Assembly: GCA_010365205.1 (NCBI GenBank)
Contig: JAAFGU010000053.1
Span: 1 to 20,090 of the forward strand
Direction of reading: 5' to 3'
DNA length: 20,090 bases
Source of the DNA: Aromatoleum sp.
GTDB lineage: Bacteria > Pseudomonadota > Gammaproteobacteria > Burkholderiales > Casimicrobiaceae
Shown here: in pieces, positions 1 through 7,078 of the stretch
Layout: each line of letters opens with the position of its first letter
How positions within the stretch are numbered: position 1 is the first letter of the stretch
Notes under the pieces: generated by a model
What the model saw: only the letters and a program-made list of their open reading frames with translations
Databases searched by the model: none
Told to the model about the DNA's origin: nothing
Position numbers and translations under genes: made by a program

Positions 1-317
1 GGCTGCCCGCACTCGCACCGGTCACGCTGCCGGCGGCGTTCGCGCTCGCCGCGCGCGGATTTGCCCTGCCCCCCGAGCCCGCGCTGGTCGCCTATGTGTG
101 GTCGTGGCTGGAGAACCAGACGATGGCGGCGATCAAGGTGGTGCCGCTGGGACAGGTTGCCGGCCAACGGCTGCTCGCCGCACTCGGCGCCAGGATTCCG
201 GACGTGGTCGCCGTCGCGCAGCGCACCGCCGACAACGACGTCGCGTCGTTCGCGCCGGGATTGGCGCTCGCGTCCTGCCGTCACGAAACGCAGTACACGC
301 GCCTTTTCCGTTCCTGA
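1..317 (+). CDS. ureF: Urease accessory protein UreF (3' end only)
   Basis: This is the C-terminal part of UreF, about 104 residues, read in the frame that starts at base 3; the 5' end lies outside the window. UreF works with UreD/UreH and the GTPase UreG to deliver nickel to the urease active site in the cytoplasm. The visible stretch carries typical UreF C-terminal features: a helix with VWSWLENQ, then AAIKVVPLGQ and GQRLLAAL, and an ending close to RHETQYTRLFRS. That ending is the characteristic tail of proteobacterial UreF. The TGA stop is at 315-317, only 11 bases before the ureG start, which is the usual ureF-ureG operon order. Identification is from family knowledge of these motifs and from the neighbour. 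Nothing suggests damage in the visible part. Confidence 0.93.
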   Translation, partial: LPALAPVTLPAAFALAARGFALPPEPALVAYVWSWLENQTMAAIKVVPLGQVAGQRLLAALGARIPDVVAVAQRTADNDVASFAPGLALASCRHETQYTRLFRS

Positions 318-328
318 AGCGAGAGATC

Positions 329-961
329 ATGATCAGGCAACCCCTGCGCGTGGGCATCGGCGGTCCCGTCGGCTCCGGCAAGACCGCGCTGACGCTCTCA
401 CTCTGCCGCGCCCTGCGCGACCGCTACCAGATCGCGGTGGTCACCAACGACATCTACACCGAGGAGGACGCCCAGTTCCTGGTCCGCAACCAGGCGCTGT
501 CTCCCGACCGGATCATCGGGGTCGAGACCGGTGGCTGTCCGCACACGGCGATTCGCGAGGATGCGTCGATCAACCTCGAGGCGGTCGAGCGGCTGGCGCA
601 ACGTTTCGGCAACCTCGACATCGTGTTCATCGAAAGCGGCGGCGACAATCTCGCGGCGACGTTCTCGCCCGAACTGTCCGACCTGACGCTGTATGTGATC
701 GACGTCGCGGCCGGCGACAAGATTCCGCGCAAGGGCGGACCCGGCATCACGCGCTCCGACCTGCTCGTCATCAACAAGATCGATCTGGCGCCTATGGTCG
801 GCGCATCGCTGGCCGTAATGGACGAAGACAGCCGCAGAATGCGCGGCGAGCGGCCCTTCGTCTTCACCAATCTCAAGACCGGGCAGGGGCTGGACACCGT
901 CGTCGCCTTCGTCATCGAACGCGGAATGGTCCGGCAAACGGCGACTCCCGCGCACGGCTGA
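329..961 (+). CDS. ureG: Urease accessory GTPase UreG
   Basis: UreG is a SIMIBI-class GTPase (relative of HypB) that binds nickel and uses GTP hydrolysis to load it into apo-urease through the UreD-UreF-UreG complex. The product is 210 residues, close to the usual family length of about 205. Visible motifs are the P-loop GGPVGSGKT ending at T19, the metal-binding C70-P71-H72 inside ETGGCPH, the ESGGDN switch motif at 102-107, and the NKID guanine-recognition motif at 149-152. The ATG at 329 was chosen because the P-loop then falls at the normal distance from the N terminus; the same frame is open upstream, but only as a shadow of ureF. A weak GAGAG sits just upstream, and translation may be coupled to ureF 11 bases away. 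No urease structural genes are seen; they would lie upstream of the window. Confidence 0.97.
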   Translation: MIRQPLRVGIGGPVGSGKTALTLSLCRALRDRYQIAVVTNDIYTEEDAQFLVRNQALSPDRIIGVETGGCPHTAIREDASINLEAVERLAQRFGNLDIVFIESGGDNLAATFSPELSDLTLYVIDVAAGDKIPRKGGPGITRSDLLVINKIDLAPMVGASLAVMDEDSRRMRGERPFVFTNLKTGQGLDTVVAFVIERGMVRQTATPAHG

Positions 962-1021
962 CGCGAAGCGAGTGCCGGTGCACGCGTCGGACGCAGCATC
1001 TGCAGAACCCGCGTATCCAAA

Positions 1022-1063
1022 GTGGTGCGTCACCTCGATACGGCGCACCACATTGGCGTGCGC
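1022..1063 (+). promoter_or_regulatory. Candidate NtrC-type enhancer (GCACCA/TGGTGC half-sites)
   Basis: GTGGTGCG at 1022-1029 is the exact inverse of CGCACCAC at 1044-1051. The second arm overlaps another partly symmetric element, GCGCAC-N9-GTGCGC (1043-1063), that contains GCACCA-N3-TGG. NtrC sites have the consensus TGCACCA-N3-TGGTGCA, so the left half and the central TGG match while the right half is degenerate. The cluster lies about 100-130 bases upstream of the sigma-54-like element, a typical enhancer distance. The 8-bp arms could alternatively form a hairpin behind ureG, but no T-tract follows. Assignment is inference. Confidence 0.4.
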
Positions 1064-1156
1064 TCAGCGAGTGGAACCCCGCGCATTCTCGCGGTCACGC
1101 CGGGCACGGGTCACAATCCTGATCGCAAACAATGCGTTATTCCGCCGCGAAACGCA

Positions 1157-1172
1157 TGGCATGGATTGTGCG
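1157..1172 (+). promoter_or_regulatory. Candidate sigma-54 (-24/-12) promoter of urtABCDE
   Basis: The sequence TGGCATGGATTGTGCG places GG at 1158-1159 and GC at 1170-1171, exactly ten bases apart, as sigma-54 requires. The -24 block TGGCATG is near perfect; the -12 block GTGCG is weaker than the consensus TTGCW. Transcription would start near 1183, giving a leader of about 80 bases before the urtA ATG. Nitrogen-controlled urea transport makes this plausible. Confidence 0.45.
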
Positions 1173-1263
1173 ATGCACTAGCTCAGGATCGGGCGTCGAA
1201 GCTTGCGACCGACCTGCCGTCGCTCAATGGCTGGCATCGTCAATCTTTCGACAGGGGAAATCC

Positions 1264-2532
1264 ATGCAACGCAGAATTTTCATCAAGCGGCTCGTGCTTT
1301 CTGCCGCACTCGCGACCGCCGGACTGACCGCGACCGTTCCGGTGCTCGGCGCCGACACGATCAAGGTCGGCATCCTGCATTCGCTGTCCGGCACGATGGC
1401 CATCAGCGAAACGGTGTTGAAGGACACGGCGCTGATGGCGATCGAGGAAATCAACGCCAAAGGCGGCGTGATGGGCAAGAAGCTCGAGGTCGTTGTCGTC
1501 GACCCGGCGTCGAACTGGCCGCTATTCGCCGAAAAGGCCCGCCAGTTGATCACGCAGGACAAGGTGGCCGTCGTCTTCGGCTGCTGGACCAGCGTGTCGC
1601 GCAAGTCGGTGCTGCCGGTATTCGAGGAGCTGAACGGTCTGCTGTTCTATCCGGTGCAGTACGAGGGTGAAGAGCTGTCGAAGAACGTCTTCTACACCGG
1701 CGCCGCGCCGAATCAGCAGGCGATTCCGGCGCTCGAGTACCTGATGAGCAAGGAAGGCGGCGGGGCCAAGCGCTTCGTGCTGCTCGGCACCGACTACGTG
1801 TATCCGCGCACGACGAACAAGATCCTGCGCGCCTTCCTCAAGTCGAAGGGCATCAAGGACAGCGACATCGACGAAAAGTACACGCCATTCGGCCACAGCG
1901 ACTACCAGACCATCGTCGCCGACGTGAAGAAGTTTGCGGCGGGCGGCAAGACGGCGGTGATCTCGACGATCAACGGCGATTCGAACGTCCCGTTCTACAA
2001 GGAACTGGGCAACCAGGGCCTGAAGGCGACCGACGTCCCGGTCGTCGCATTCTCCGTCGGCGAGGAAGAGCTCCGCGGCGTCGACACCAAGCCGCTGGTC
2101 GGCCATCTCGCGGCGTGGAACTACTTCATGTCGCTGAAGAATCCGACCAACGACGTATTCAAGAAGGAATGGGCCGACTACGCGAAAGCGAAGAAGCTGC
2201 CCGGCGCCGACAAGCCGCTGACCAACGACCCGATGGAAGCCACCTACATCGGTATCCACATGTGGAAGCAGGCGGTGGAAAAGGCGAAGTCGACCGACAC
2301 CGACAAGGTCGTTGCCGCGATGGCCGGGCAGACGTTCAAGGCGCCGTCGGGCTTCACCGCCAAGATGGACGAGAAAAACCACCATCTGCACAAGCCGGTG
2401 TTCATCGGTGAAGTTCAGGCCAACGGACAGTTCAACGTCGTGTGGAAGACGCCGGGCCCGGTCAGGGCCCAGCCGTGGAGCCCGTTCATCGAAGGCAACG
2501 ACAAGAAAAAGGACGAACCGGAAAAGAAGTAA
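1264..2532 (+). CDS. urtA: Urea ABC transporter substrate-binding protein UrtA
   Basis: UrtA is the periplasmic type I binding protein that captures urea and presents it to the UrtBC permease. The product is 422 residues. The N terminus, MQRRIFIKRL, followed by a hydrophobic stretch and a probable cleavage near VLGA-DT (about residue 30), resembles a twin-arginine signal with the pattern R-R-x-F-x-K. The mature part opens with DTIKVGILHSLSGTMA and contains VVFGCWTSVSRKSVLPVFE and LLFYPVQYEGEE, hallmarks of the urea/short-chain amide branch of the LIV-binding family. The ATG at 1264 was preferred over the upstream in-frame ATG at 1132 because AGGGGA (1253-1258) sits five bases before it and the signal peptide then starts at residue 1. 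It is the first gene of the urt operon, with 90 bases before urtB. Confidence 0.96.
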   Translation: MQRRIFIKRLVLSAALATAGLTATVPVLGADTIKVGILHSLSGTMAISETVLKDTALMAIEEINAKGGVMGKKLEVVVVDPASNWPLFAEKARQLITQDKVAVVFGCWTSVSRKSVLPVFEELNGLLFYPVQYEGEELSKNVFYTGAAPNQQAIPALEYLMSKEGGGAKRFVLLGTDYVYPRTTNKILRAFLKSKGIKDSDIDEKYTPFGHSDYQTIVADVKKFAAGGKTAVISTINGDSNVPFYKELGNQGLKATDVPVVAFSVGEEELRGVDTKPLVGHLAAWNYFMSLKNPTNDVFKKEWADYAKAKKLPGADKPLTNDPMEATYIGIHMWKQAVEKAKSTDTDKVVAAMAGQTFKAPSGFTAKMDEKNHHLHKPVFIGEVQANGQFNVVWKTPGPVRAQPWSPFIEGNDKKKDEPEKK

Positions 2533-2564
2533 TACGCGGTTGCCGCAAAACGGATCGGTGCGGA

Positions 2565-2594
2565 CGGACCGTGATCCCCGTCCCCGCCGGTCCG
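2565..2594 (+). other. Intercistronic hairpin between urtA and urtB
   Basis: CGGACCG (2565-2571) and CGGTCCG (2588-2594) form a 7-bp stem around a 16-base C-rich loop in the 90-base gap after urtA. There is no T-tract, so it is not an obvious full terminator. It could stabilise the urtA message or attenuate readthrough, since binding proteins are usually made in excess over permeases. The function is inference. Confidence 0.3.
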
Positions 2595-2622
2595 CCTTCG
2601 TAGTTTCCCCTCCACACGGGCC

Positions 2623-4251
2623 ATGCTCATGCGCGCCTTATCGATGCGTCGGGCCGTCGCGGCCGTGATTCTGGCGCTGACGACGCTGCTGCCGTGCCTC
2701 GCCGCGCGGGCGATGTCGCCCGAACTCATCCACGAGCTCGCATTCGGCGAGAACGACGCCAAGATCAAGGCGCTCGGCGCATTGGTCGCCGCCGACGATC
2801 CGAAGGCATTGCCGCTGCTGCAGGCGCTCGTCGACGGCGAGGTGCAGACGGCCGGCAACAGGCAGGTGCTGCTGGTCAAGGGTGACAATGCCACAGACGC
2901 CGTGACCGGCGCCGTGGTTGCTCCGCTGCCCGAGTCGCGCGACGACGTCGTCATCAACAATCGCGTCAGGCGGGAGATCGCCGGCGCCATTGCGGCGCTG
3001 AAACTAGCCGCCCCCGACCGCGCCGTGCGTCTCGCGGGGGTGAAGGCGCTGCAGGGCGGCGCCGACGAGGACATGTTGCCAGCGGTGAAGCACGCGCTGG
3101 CGAAGGAATCCGACGCCGAAATTCGCGGACTGCTCGAACTGACCCGGGCGACCATCCAGCTCGGCAGCTCCGACCGCGCGACGCGGATCGCCGCCATCCG
3201 CGCGCTGGCGGTGAGCAACGACGTCAGCACCAAAACGCTGTTGCTCGTTGTGCTCGGAAAAAAAGGCGACGCGTGGGCCGAACCCGACGGCGATATTCGC
3301 GCCGAGGCTGAAAAGTCGCTGCGATCGGTCGAAGGGCGTCTGTCGACCGGCGAGATGGTCGGCCGCGTATTCAGCGGTCTCTCGCTCGGCAGCGTTCTCC
3401 TGCTCGCCGCGCTCGGCCTCGCGATCACCTACGGGCTGATGGGCGTCATCAACATGGCGCACGGCGAGCTCATCATGGTCGGCGCGTATGCGACCTACTT
3501 CGTCCAGAACCTGTTTCGGAGCTACGCGCCCGCGGCGTTTGACTGGTACCTCGTCGCCGCGCTGCCCGCCGCGTTCGCGGCTTCGGCGCTCATCGGCATG
3601 GTCATGGAACGCACGGTGATCCGTTTCCTTTACGGGCGGCCGCTGGAAACGCTGCTCGCGACCTGGGGCATCAGCCTGATCCTTATCCAGGCGGTGCGGA
3701 CGTTGTTCGGCGCGCAGAACGTGCAGGTCGAGAACCCGGTGTGGATGTCGGGTGGCATCACGGTGTTCGCGAATTCGGTGCTGCCCTACAGCCGGATCGT
3801 GATCATCGGTTTCGCCGCGGCGGTGCTGACGATGGTCTGGCTGCTGCTGACACGCACGCGGCTCGGTCTGTTCGTTCGCGGCGTCACGCAGAACCGGCAG
3901 ATGGCGGCCGCGCTCGGCGTGCCTACGAGCCGTGTCGATACGTTCGCGTTCGGGTTGGGTTCCGGCATAGCCGGCCTCGCCGGTTGCGCGTTGTCGCAGC
4001 TCGGCAACGTCGGTCCGGACCTCGGCCAGAGCTACATTGTCGACTCGTTCATGGTCGTGGTGCTGGGCGGCGTCGGGCAGCTCGCCGGTACCGTCTACGC
4101 AGGGCTCGGCCTGGGCATCGCGAACAAGTTCCTGGAAGCCTGGTCCGGCGTGGTGCTGGCGAAGATCGCCGTACTCGTGTTCATCATCGTCTTCATCCAG
4201 AAGCGTCCGCAGGGTCTGTTCGCACTCAAGGGCCGCATGGCCGAGGGCTGA
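2623..4251 (+). CDS. urtB: Urea ABC transporter permease UrtB with N-terminal periplasmic helical domain
   Basis: UrtB is one of the two inner-membrane permease subunits of the urea transporter, of the LivH type. The product is 542 residues, about 240 longer than a plain LivH permease. Residues 1 to about 30 look like a signal sequence (RRAVAAVILALTTLLPCLAARA). Residues about 31-240 are alpha-helical and HEAT-like, with blocks such as KIKALGALVAADDPKALPLLQALVDG. The permease domain starts near residue 247 (FSGLSLGSVLLLAALGLAITY) and has the NMAHGE motif and an EAA-like cytoplasmic loop near 420 (GVTQNRQMAAALG). Such an N-terminal extension is known in proteobacterial UrtB. The start is uncertain: ATGs at 2623, 2629 and 2644 are all possible, and none has a clear ribosome-binding site. 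urtC begins 23 bases downstream. Confidence 0.95.
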   Translation: MLMRALSMRRAVAAVILALTTLLPCLAARAMSPELIHELAFGENDAKIKALGALVAADDPKALPLLQALVDGEVQTAGNRQVLLVKGDNATDAVTGAVVAPLPESRDDVVINNRVRREIAGAIAALKLAAPDRAVRLAGVKALQGGADEDMLPAVKHALAKESDAEIRGLLELTRATIQLGSSDRATRIAAIRALAVSNDVSTKTLLLVVLGKKGDAWAEPDGDIRAEAEKSLRSVEGRLSTGEMVGRVFSGLSLGSVLLLAALGLAITYGLMGVINMAHGELIMVGAYATYFVQNLFRSYAPAAFDWYLVAALPAAFAASALIGMVMERTVIRFLYGRPLETLLATWGISLILIQAVRTLFGAQNVQVENPVWMSGGITVFANSVLPYSRIVIIGFAAAVLTMVWLLLTRTRLGLFVRGVTQNRQMAAALGVPTSRVDTFAFGLGSGIAGLAGCALSQLGNVGPDLGQSYIVDSFMVVVLGGVGQLAGTVYAGLGLGIANKFLEAWSGVVLAKIAVLVFIIVFIQKRPQGLFALKGRMAEG

Positions 4252-4274
4252 TCGCCCGCCGGTCCGCGCCCGTG

Positions 4275-5393
4275 ATGAACGCCACGATCCCCCTCCGGCT
4301 GCGAACCGCGCTCAACGCGCCGGTACATCCGGTGCTGACGCGGCGCGGGTGGATCGCGTTCATCGTTGCCGCGTACGTGCTGTTCGTGCTCGTCCCTTCC
4401 GCGCATCTGCTGCTGCCGGCCAATCATCCGATGCATCTGTCTGAATACTTCGTCACGCTGACCGGCAAGATCATGTGCTACGCGATCGTGGCGCTGGCGA
4501 TGGACCTGATCTGGGGCTATGCCGGCATCCTGTCGCTGGGGCACGGGCTTTTTTTCGCGCTGGGCGGCTACGCGATGGGGATGTACCTGATGCGCTCGAT
4601 CGGAGGCGAGGGCGTCTACCACAGCGATCTGCCCGACTTCATGGTCTTCCTCGACTGGAAGACGTATCCCTGGTACTGGAGTTTCACCGACCACTTCGCC
4701 TACGCGGCGGCGCTGGTCGTGCTGGTTCCGGGGGTGCTGGCGTTCGTCTTCGGTTACTTCGCGTTTCGCTCCCGGATCAAGGGCGTCTACTTCTCGATCA
4801 TCACGCAGGCGCTGACCTACGCGTTCATGCTGCTGTTTTTCCGCAACGACACCGGGTTCGGCGGCAACAACGGCTTTACCGATTTCAAGCGCATCCTGGG
4901 CTTTCCGATCACCGCGCCAAGTACCCGCGTCGCACTGTTCGCAGCGACCGGCGTGGCCATGCTGGGCGCGCTGGTGTTGTGCCGCTGGATCGTCCAGTCG
5001 AAGGTCGGCCGCGTGCTGACCGCGATTCGCGACGCCGAGAGCCGCGTGATGTTCATCGGTTACAACCCGCTCTATTACAAGCTGGCGGTGTGGACATTGT
5101 CAGCGGTGCTGTGCGGGATCGCTGGCGCCCTTTACGTGCCGCAGGTCGGCATCATCAATCCCGGCGAAATGTCGCCGGCGAATTCGATCGAGATCGCGAT
5201 CTGGGTCGCCGTGGGCGGCCGCGGCTCGCTGGTCGGCGCGATTCTGGGCGCATTCCTGGTCAACGGCGCGAAGAGCTGGTTCACGCAGGCGTTTCCGGAA
5301 TTCTGGCTCTTCTTCCTTGGCTTGATATTCATCGTCGTCACGCTGTTCCTGCCGCGCGGCGTCGTCGGGCTGTTCTCGCGGAAACGGTCATGA
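4275..5393 (+). CDS. urtC: Urea ABC transporter permease UrtC
   Basis: UrtC is the second permease subunit (LivM type) and forms the membrane channel with UrtB. The product is 372 residues, normal for the family. Eight or more hydrophobic segments are visible. Family motifs include MDLIWGYAGILSLGHGLFF, a periplasmic loop rich in aromatic residues (WKTYPWYWSF) typical of UrtC, FRNDTGFGGNNGFTDF, and the EAA-like coupling loop AIRDAESRVMFIGYNP from residue 250. The ATG at 4275 gives the usual short cytoplasmic N terminus; a GTG directly before it (4272) would add one residue. The frame is open further upstream, but that is a shadow of urtB. Its TGA stop overlaps the ATG of urtD (ATGA), implying translational coupling with the ATPase subunit. 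Confidence 0.95.
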   Translation: MNATIPLRLRTALNAPVHPVLTRRGWIAFIVAAYVLFVLVPSAHLLLPANHPMHLSEYFVTLTGKIMCYAIVALAMDLIWGYAGILSLGHGLFFALGGYAMGMYLMRSIGGEGVYHSDLPDFMVFLDWKTYPWYWSFTDHFAYAAALVVLVPGVLAFVFGYFAFRSRIKGVYFSIITQALTYAFMLLFFRNDTGFGGNNGFTDFKRILGFPITAPSTRVALFAATGVAMLGALVLCRWIVQSKVGRVLTAIRDAESRVMFIGYNPLYYKLAVWTLSAVLCGIAGALYVPQVGIINPGEMSPANSIEIAIWVAVGGRGSLVGAILGAFLVNGAKSWFTQAFPEFWLFFLGLIFIVVTLFLPRGVVGLFSRKRS

Positions 5394-6220
5394 GCGAGAC
5401 GATGCACTCCGCCGTCGACACCGGGGTCGCCAACGCCGCGCAGATCGGGATGCGCCTGGCGGGGCCGGCGGTCGACACCACGCACGGACCGATCCTCTAT
5501 CTCGAAGGCATCACGGTCAGCTTCGACGGCTTCCGCGCGCTCGACGATCTGTCGCTGACGATCGAAGACGGCGAATTGCGCTGCATTATCGGCCCGAACG
5601 GTGCGGGCAAGACGACGATGATGGACGTGATCACCGGCAAGACGCGTCCGGACGCCGGCACCGCGTTCTTCGGCCAGACGATCGATCTGTCGACGCTGAC
5701 CGAAGCTGAGATCGCGCACGCGGGCATCGGCCGCAAGTTCCAGAAACCGACGGTGTTCGAACAACATTCGGTGTTCGAGAACCTCGAGCTCGCGATGAAG
5801 ACGGACAAGCGCGTGCGCGGCACGCTCTCCGCGCGGTTCTCGAGCACCGATCTCGACCGCATCGCCGAAACGCTCGCGCTGATCCAGCTCGGCAATTCCG
5901 CAGACCGCGCCGCCGGCCTGCTCTCGCACGGGCAGAAGCAATGGCTGGAGATCGGAATGCTGCTGATGCAGGAGCCTCGGCTGCTGCTGCTCGACGAGCC
6001 GGTGGCGGGGATGACCGACGACGAGACGATGCGCACCGCGGAGCTCTGCCAGACGCTCGCCGGCCGGCATTCGGTGATCGTCGTCGAGCACGACATGGAC
6101 TTCATCGCGAAGATCGCGCGCAAGGTCACCGTGCTGCACGAGGGCAGCGTGCTCGCCGAAGGGCCGATGGACGTCGTGCAGGCCGATCCCCGCGTCATCG
6201 AAGTCTACCTTGGTCGCTAA
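5390..6220 (+). CDS. urtD: Urea ABC transporter ATP-binding protein UrtD
   Basis: UrtD is the LivG-type ATPase that, paired with UrtE, powers urea import from the cytoplasmic face. The product is 276 residues. Walker A is GPNGAGKTT at 68-76, the Q-loop is in RKFQKPTVFE near 115-124, the signature is LSHGQ at 178-182 (the family's usual variant of LSGGQ), Walker B is LLLLDEP at 198-204, and the switch histidine is H234 in VVEHDMDF. About 35 residues precede the ABC core, slightly longer than the average LivG, and this tail has no recognisable motif. The ATG at 5390 overlaps the urtC stop by four bases. Every catalytic residue expected of an active ABC ATPase is present. Confidence 0.96.
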   Translation: MSETMHSAVDTGVANAAQIGMRLAGPAVDTTHGPILYLEGITVSFDGFRALDDLSLTIEDGELRCIIGPNGAGKTTMMDVITGKTRPDAGTAFFGQTIDLSTLTEAEIAHAGIGRKFQKPTVFEQHSVFENLELAMKTDKRVRGTLSARFSSTDLDRIAETLALIQLGNSADRAAGLLSHGQKQWLEIGMLLMQEPRLLLLDEPVAGMTDDETMRTAELCQTLAGRHSVIVVEHDMDFIAKIARKVTVLHEGSVLAEGPMDVVQADPRVIEVYLGR

Positions 6221-6236
6221 AGACGGATTCCACACC

Positions 6237-6929
6237 ATGCTCGCCGTCAACGCGCTCAACCAGTACTACGGCGGCAGCCACACGCTGCGCGACGTCACGT
6301 TCGAGGCCCCGTCGGGCAGCGTCACGACGGTGCTTGGCCGCAACGGGGTCGGCAAGACGACGCTGCTGAAGTGCCTCGCCGGGCTGCTGCCCGTGCGCGG
6401 CGGCACGATCAGCTTCGACGGCCGCGACATCACGCGGCTGGCGCCGCACGAGCGCGCGCGGCTGGGTGTGGGCTATGTGCCGCAGGGCCGCGAAAACTTC
6501 CCGCGGCTCACCGTCGAGGAGAACCTGCGGCTGGGACTCGCGACGCGCCCGCGCGGTTCGCCGATTCCGGCGCGGATCTTCGAGATGTTCCCGGTGCTCG
6601 CCGACATGATGCAGCGGCGCGGCGGCGACCTTTCGGGCGGGCAGCAACAGCAGCTCGCCATCGGCCGCGCGCTGGCGATGGGACCGAAGCTGCTGGTGCT
6701 GGACGAGCCGACCGAAGGCATCCAGCCCTCGATCATCAAGGACATCGAGCGCGCGATCCGGCGGCTGGCGGCGGAGGGCGAGATGGCAATCCTGCTGGTC
6801 GAGCAATACTACGAATTCGCACGCAGCCTCGCCGACCGCTACGTCGTGCTGTCGCGCGGCGAAGTGATCAAGGCGGGAAAGGGGGCGGACATGGACGCCG
6901 ACGGCGTCCGTGCCTGTCTCACGGTCTGA
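6237..6929 (+). CDS. urtE: Urea ABC transporter ATP-binding protein UrtE
   Basis: UrtE is the LivF-type second ATPase of the urea transporter. The product is 230 residues, the normal size. Motifs are Walker A GRNGVGKTT at 34-42, Q-loop in VPQGRENFP at 81-89, signature LSGGQ at 132-136, and Walker B LLVLDEP at 152-158. The H-switch position is glutamine (LLVEQYYEFA, Q190), which is normal for the LivF/UrtE branch. The PQGRENFPRLTVEENL block is typical of UrtE. The ATG at 6237 was chosen since MLAVNALNQYYGGS is the standard N terminus; a TTG nine codons upstream (6210) overlaps urtD and is unlikely. It starts 16 bases after urtD and is the last gene of the operon, with a 149-base gap before hemN. 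Confidence 0.96.
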   Translation: MLAVNALNQYYGGSHTLRDVTFEAPSGSVTTVLGRNGVGKTTLLKCLAGLLPVRGGTISFDGRDITRLAPHERARLGVGYVPQGRENFPRLTVEENLRLGLATRPRGSPIPARIFEMFPVLADMMQRRGGDLSGGQQQQLAIGRALAMGPKLLVLDEPTEGIQPSIIKDIERAIRRLAAEGEMAILLVEQYYEFARSLADRYVVLSRGEVIKAGKGADMDADGVRACLTV

Positions 6930-6994
6930 CCGCCGCGCCAGCGACCCCCGGGGCTCGCACCCGTTCGCCGGTTCCCCTTGCCGTTGCCCGATCG

Positions 6995-7008
6995 TTGATT
7001 TCGGTCAA
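6995..7008 (+). promoter_or_regulatory. FNR/ANR-type box upstream of hemN
   Basis: TTGATTTCGGTCAA matches the FNR-family consensus TTGAT-N4-ATCAA at nine of ten specified positions. Its centre (7001.5) lies 41.5 bases before a predicted start near 7043, which is class II activator geometry. Control of hemN by FNR or ANR under low oxygen is known in several proteobacteria, so site and gene agree. Confidence 0.75.
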
Positions 7009-7030
7009 TGCGGCCTGTAACGAGGTCTGT

Positions 7031-7036
7031 GACAAT
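7031..7036 (+). promoter_or_regulatory. Predicted -10 element of the hemN promoter
   Basis: GACAAT matches TATAAT at four of six positions and has TG two bases upstream (TGTGACAAT). Counting from the FNR box as a -41.5 class II site puts the -10 hexamer exactly here. No good -35 hexamer is needed, because the FNR box replaces it. The leader would be about 36 bases to the hemN ATG. Confidence 0.5.
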
Positions 7037-7078
7037 TCGTCTCGTTCGCGGGAGTACGTCCGCTTATCGGGAGTTGCC

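Larger units (their letters stand above)
962..1263. other. ureG-urtA intergenic regulatory region
   Basis: These 302 bases hold no convincing gene. The urtA frame is open back to 1132, but translation from there would put about 44 residues before the signal peptide. The region contains a cluster of GCACCA/TGGTGC half-sites around 1022-1063 and a GG-N10-GC sigma-54-like element at 1157-1172, both annotated separately. It ends in the strong ribosome-binding site of urtA. No U-tract terminator for ureG is visible. Confidence 0.6.

Noticed and set aside
1132..1263. Upstream start of urtA adding 44 residues
   Set aside because: The ATG at 1264 has a strong ribosome-binding site at five bases, and the Tat-like signal peptide begins there. 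The extension would also overlap the sigma-54-like element.
962..1263. Riboswitch ahead of the urea transporter (for example guanidine-type)
   Set aside because: I could not find the conserved motifs of a known guanidine riboswitch, and the region is better explained by promoter and activator elements.
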